16,315 nt of DNA from SOKG01 sp964502665. GTDB taxonomy: Bacteria > Chloroflexota > Dehalococcoidia > SZUA-161. The number at the start of each line of letters is the position of its first letter. Within the stretch, counting starts at the first letter, position 1. The position numbers were made by a program, and so were the translations under genes. Below are positions 13,712 to 16,315 of this stretch, piece by piece. The stretch lies in the NCBI GenBank assembly GCA_964502665.1, contig CAZCXP010000048.1:1-16315 (forward strand), given 5' to 3'. The notes beneath the pieces were generated by a model, which saw only the letters and a list, made by a program, of their open reading frames with translations, searched no databases and was not told the origin of the DNA.

Positions 13712-16171
13712 TTAAGGTATGTACTCAAATATCTCCACCTCAGAGATCTTATCCGCTCCCCGACCAGCCACCGTTCTTGGAGACTTATAGACTAGCTCAT
13801 AATGCTCCAGTTTCTCAAGTGGCACCGGGCTTATGAGGGGGTCTGTTCCTACTATTGTGTGGCCTGGATTCGCTTCCACAAACGCTTCTGCATCGTCATA
13901 GTCGGCAAACGGCTCCTGGCCATCAATGACTTTGGCCATGAACCTATTCCCACGGCTATCGGTTAGCGGCTGCTCTGTCCATGAGATGACCAGGGTTTCC
14001 CCCGGATCCCATTCTTCTCCTGCGAAAACGTACAGCCTGGAGCACATACATTGATAATAGGCGGGATAATACAGCAATACGGGTGCAAATTTTCCTTCCT
14101 CGGTCGGCTGATAGTAATACTCAAAGAGGGCACTCTGGTCTTTGCCGGCCCACTCTACCATGGCGGGCAAATCGGTGCAGACACCAGCCTCTGGATTCAC
14201 TTGATACAGGGCATCCCGGAAGCTCATAATTACGTACCTGGAGCCCAGCTTGTCGAGCACCTCGTTAGCTGCAGCTTCACTCTGTGCTGTGAAGAACCAA
14301 GCTGCCTCCCCGGCACCGTGCTGGTGCGGATTGGCGTTTGGTATGCGGTGGGCGATATACGTAATCCAGTGGCCGTAGTCCCACCAGCTCATCACTCCGT
14401 ATGCTGATTCTGGATAGGCGTAGTCCTCTCCCTCTGCCGGTTCTGCGTATCCCTTGTACTGGTAATAGAAGTTGGGGTCATCGAAGTCCTCGAAGGGGTC
14501 TGGGGTATTATCTCTCATCCAGACCAGTGCGTCGTGCCAGTCGTCAGTGGGGTAGCTGCGCTGATCGGCTACGTCAATCGCCCTCCCGATATTGGGATAG
14601 AATACCAGGAAGAACACGGCAACCGCCGCTATTATGCCGTAGCCATACCTGGCCGCGGGATGCCTTGTCAACAGCGTTCCCAGCCACCTCTCCCTGGCTT
14701 TGGCCTTCTTGCGCTTTGCCTTTTTACCTGATTTGCTTTCTACCTTACCTGTTCTCAGTTTCTCACTTATATAGACCTTTTCTCTTCTGCCTGCTTCAGA
14801 GGCTATCCTCGTACCGGCAAAGGCCACGGTCTTCCACGAGAGGTAGGCGGTGAGGAGGGCCACGTTTACCGCGAAATAGTAGGCAAAGCGGTTCTGACCG
14901 ATCGTGGCCACCAGCATTATCACGCTCCAGACGAGGAGCAGCGTCTTGTCAGCAGCCCCTTCCTTTATGACCAGATAGGCCACTATCACCAGTGAAATCA
15001 GCGCCAGGTAAAAGCATGTGGTGAACTCATCCCATACGGTTGAGAGGGAGAAAGAGCCCATCGGGTAGAACAGCGGCCTCGCTTCAAGGATGGTCTCAGC
15101 GCCTCCCGTTGGGCTGAGCACGCTCAGTTTGTCCAGAATTGAGTTGAGCACTGACGGGGCAATAAGATAGAAGGCTGCCAGGCCGATGCCGCCGAGAACC
15201 ACCAGCGCCAGGGGATAATAGGCCCGCCTCATATCCATCCTGGTCATCAGGAAGGAAAGACCGCTCAGCGCCAGGAGCGCCAGCATGGCGATGAGCAAAG
15301 AGACAATTTGGAGGTCTACCTCTCCATATGACCCCAGGAAGGGGAGAACCATCAGCAGGGCGATAAGCAGGGAGGGTATACCGATGATACAAAGGTAATC
15401 GGTTGTCCTGCCCCTTATATGGTCTGAGACGTATTGAATGAAGGCAAAGACGAAGATTATGAATATAACGAGCGCCCCGCCTGCCCAGGAAAGGAGATAG
15501 AAACCCAGAGATATCCCGGTCACCAGGGAATAGATCAAAGGCTTTTTCAACGTTGCCCAGTCTCTCGTCAAAAGGCTATTGAAGGAAATCCCTTTCTGCT
15601 TTGAGCTTTTCACTGCCAGTATCAGGAACAGAATGGTCGTGGAACTGAACAGGGTTTCCGCGACATGGTGATCGGTGAATCCGAGGAGGGAGCGCAGCAG
15701 GAATTGGCCGGGCAGTATGACAACCAGAGCTGCTGCGATAAGTCCTGCCTTTTTGTTGAACAGCTCCTTCCCTATGAAAAACACGGGAATTGCGACCAGC
15801 GCACCCAGGATTGCCGGGAAATAGGCTCCCACCGTCTCTATCATCCTGGGGGATGGAGAGCCGAGCCCGAAGAGCCAGATGAAAAAGCCCAGAAGCAGGT
15901 CAAAGAAGGGCGCAAAAAAAACGCTTTGACCGTGGGGATAGAAGGTATAGGGGTCGAAGTAGATGCGGTGTGGGAAATGCTGGACGAGGTTCTCCACCAG
16001 CCGCATGTGATACCAGGAATCGAACCACTTGAACTTGACCCAGTCGCCGACAAAGACGTCATCGTAGGGGAAATATACGCGCAGCAAGAGGGCGATGCCG
16101 CAGATGGAAGCCAGTGCCAGTCCGTATAGAGCGTTAGTAGAGAGCTTTGTCTTGATGCTAAATCCACTCAT
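13712..16171 (-). CDS. STT3/AglB-type oligosaccharyltransferase
   Basis: An 819-residue enzyme expected to move a glycan from a polyprenyl (pyro)phosphate carrier to the Asn of N-X-S/T sequons outside the membrane. The N-terminal 13-helix GT-C domain has the first acidic motif in KWFDSWYHMR (Asp51), the second in FTDHHVAE (Asp167), the TIXE motif as TILE (360-363) in the long external loop, and the arginine of QNRFAYYFA (426-434). The C-terminal external domain has MSWWDYGHW (594-602), the WWDxG sequon-binding signature, then LDKLGSRYVI (639-648) and MVEWAGKD (671-678) as in archaeal AglB. Length and motifs favour the archaeal/Dehalococcoidia-like STT3 branch over proteobacterial PglB. A lysine-rich stretch (471-496) in the last cytoplasmic loop is unusual. 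The ATG at 16171 has only a weak site (GCGAAAG). It leads the minus-strand operon. Confidence 0.93.
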   Translation of the reverse strand: MSGFSIKTKLSTNALYGLALASICGIALLLRVYFPYDDVFVGDWVKFKWFDSWYHMRLVENLVQHFPHRIYFDPYTFYPHGQSVFFAPFFDLLLGFFIWLFGLGSPSPRMIETVGAYFPAILGALVAIPVFFIGKELFNKKAGLIAAALVVILPGQFLLRSLLGFTDHHVAETLFSSTTILFLILAVKSSKQKGISFNSLLTRDWATLKKPLIYSLVTGISLGFYLLSWAGGALVIFIIFVFAFIQYVSDHIRGRTTDYLCIIGIPSLLIALLMVLPFLGSYGEVDLQIVSLLIAMLALLALSGLSFLMTRMDMRRAYYPLALVVLGGIGLAAFYLIAPSVLNSILDKLSVLSPTGGAETILEARPLFYPMGSFSLSTVWDEFTTCFYLALISLVIVAYLVIKEGAADKTLLLVWSVIMLVATIGQNRFAYYFAVNVALLTAYLSWKTVAFAGTRIASEAGRREKVYISEKLRTGKVESKSGKKAKRKKAKARERWLGTLLTRHPAARYGYGIIAAVAVFFLVFYPNIGRAIDVADQRSYPTDDWHDALVWMRDNTPDPFEDFDDPNFYYQYKGYAEPAEGEDYAYPESAYGVMSWWDYGHWITYIAHRIPNANPHQHGAGEAAWFFTAQSEAAANEVLDKLGSRYVIMSFRDALYQVNPEAGVCTDLPAMVEWAGKDQSALFEYYYQPTEEGKFAPVLLYYPAYYQCMCSRLYVFAGEEWDPGETLVISWTEQPLTDSRGNRFMAKVIDGQEPFADYDDAEAFVEANPGHTIVGTDPLISPVPLEKLEHYELVYKSPRTVAGRGADKISEVEIFEYIP

Positions 16172-16275
16172 CTTTCGCTATCGCATCTGGCTCCGACTCG
16201 CGTATCCTTTTGATCAGGCTCGCTCTTAGCGTCGCCGAGGGACTTACGAACGAGACGGTGTGTAGAAGCTTCTCG

Positions 16276-16305
16276 ATTCTAACACTTGGGGACGCCAAGC
16301 GGCAA
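16276..16305 (-). promoter_or_regulatory. Possible promoter of the STT3 operon
   Basis: On the minus strand TTGCCG (16300-16305) is followed after 18 nt by TAGAAT (16276-16281), preceded by TGT as an extended -10. The start near 16269 would leave a leader of about 98 nt to the STT3 ATG. No coding region is seen in 16172-16315. Confidence 0.35.
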
Positions 16306-16315
16306 CCTGGGCCCC

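Noticed and set aside
15665..16129. Plus-strand 154-codon frame opposite STT3
   Set aside because: Antisense shadow of a gene with all its family motifs intact.
1..16315. CRISPR arrays, tRNA or rRNA genes, complete insertion sequences
   Set aside because: No regularly spaced direct repeats, no tRNA-like arms with a T-loop signature in the gaps, and no transposase gene were seen.

Overview
The window reads as bacterial chromosome of moderately high GC. A ComEA/ComEC DNA-uptake pair and sigma70-like promoters point to Bacteria, while several genes in the right two thirds look most like archaeal protein-glycosylation genes. From memory, this mixture, together with several kinds of short dispersed palindromic repeat (one reading VVSLSNHE in translation), is familiar from Chloroflexota such as Dehalococcoidia and from related uncultured lineages. 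That assignment is an inference; there is no rRNA or other taxonomic marker here.

Left part (1-4925). A double zinc-ribbon (TFIIB-type) protein comes first. It is followed by a 71-residue two-helix membrane protein on the minus strand, with a clear promoter and Shine-Dalgarno site. A gene-poor patch (795-1179) then holds what looks like the first codons of a serine recombinase running straight into a perfect 32-bp palindrome and two further hairpins. Next come comEA and comEC, which encode the DNA-binding protein and the channel of natural transformation. A small DUF2007-type protein follows, with its own extended -10 promoter beside another repeat. The intergenic stretch 4606-4925 carries a third repeat type and the probable promoter of the next operon.

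Right part (4926-16315). Two convergent gene sets meet with only 16 bp between their stop codons. The plus-strand set (4926-11185) is tightly packed, with overlaps of 16, 1 and 4 nt. It encodes a DPM1/AglJ-like GT2 enzyme, an AglG/AglI-like GT2 enzyme, a NodB-fold deacetylase, a large polytopic membrane protein resembling GT-C enzymes, a GT4 enzyme and a divergent GT-A enzyme. The minus-strand set (16171-11202) encodes an STT3/AglB-type oligosaccharyltransferase with its expected motifs, a Wzx/MATE-like flippase and a Gfo/Idh/MocA sugar oxidoreductase.

Working model (inference): the cytoplasmic glycosyltransferases, deacetylase and oxidoreductase build and modify a polyprenyl-linked glycan. 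The flippase turns it outward, the GT-C-like protein may add a sugar from a polyprenyl-phosphate donor outside, and the STT3 protein transfers the glycan to asparagine of secreted proteins. This would be an archaeal-style N-glycosylation locus in a bacterium, and it is the most interesting content of the window.
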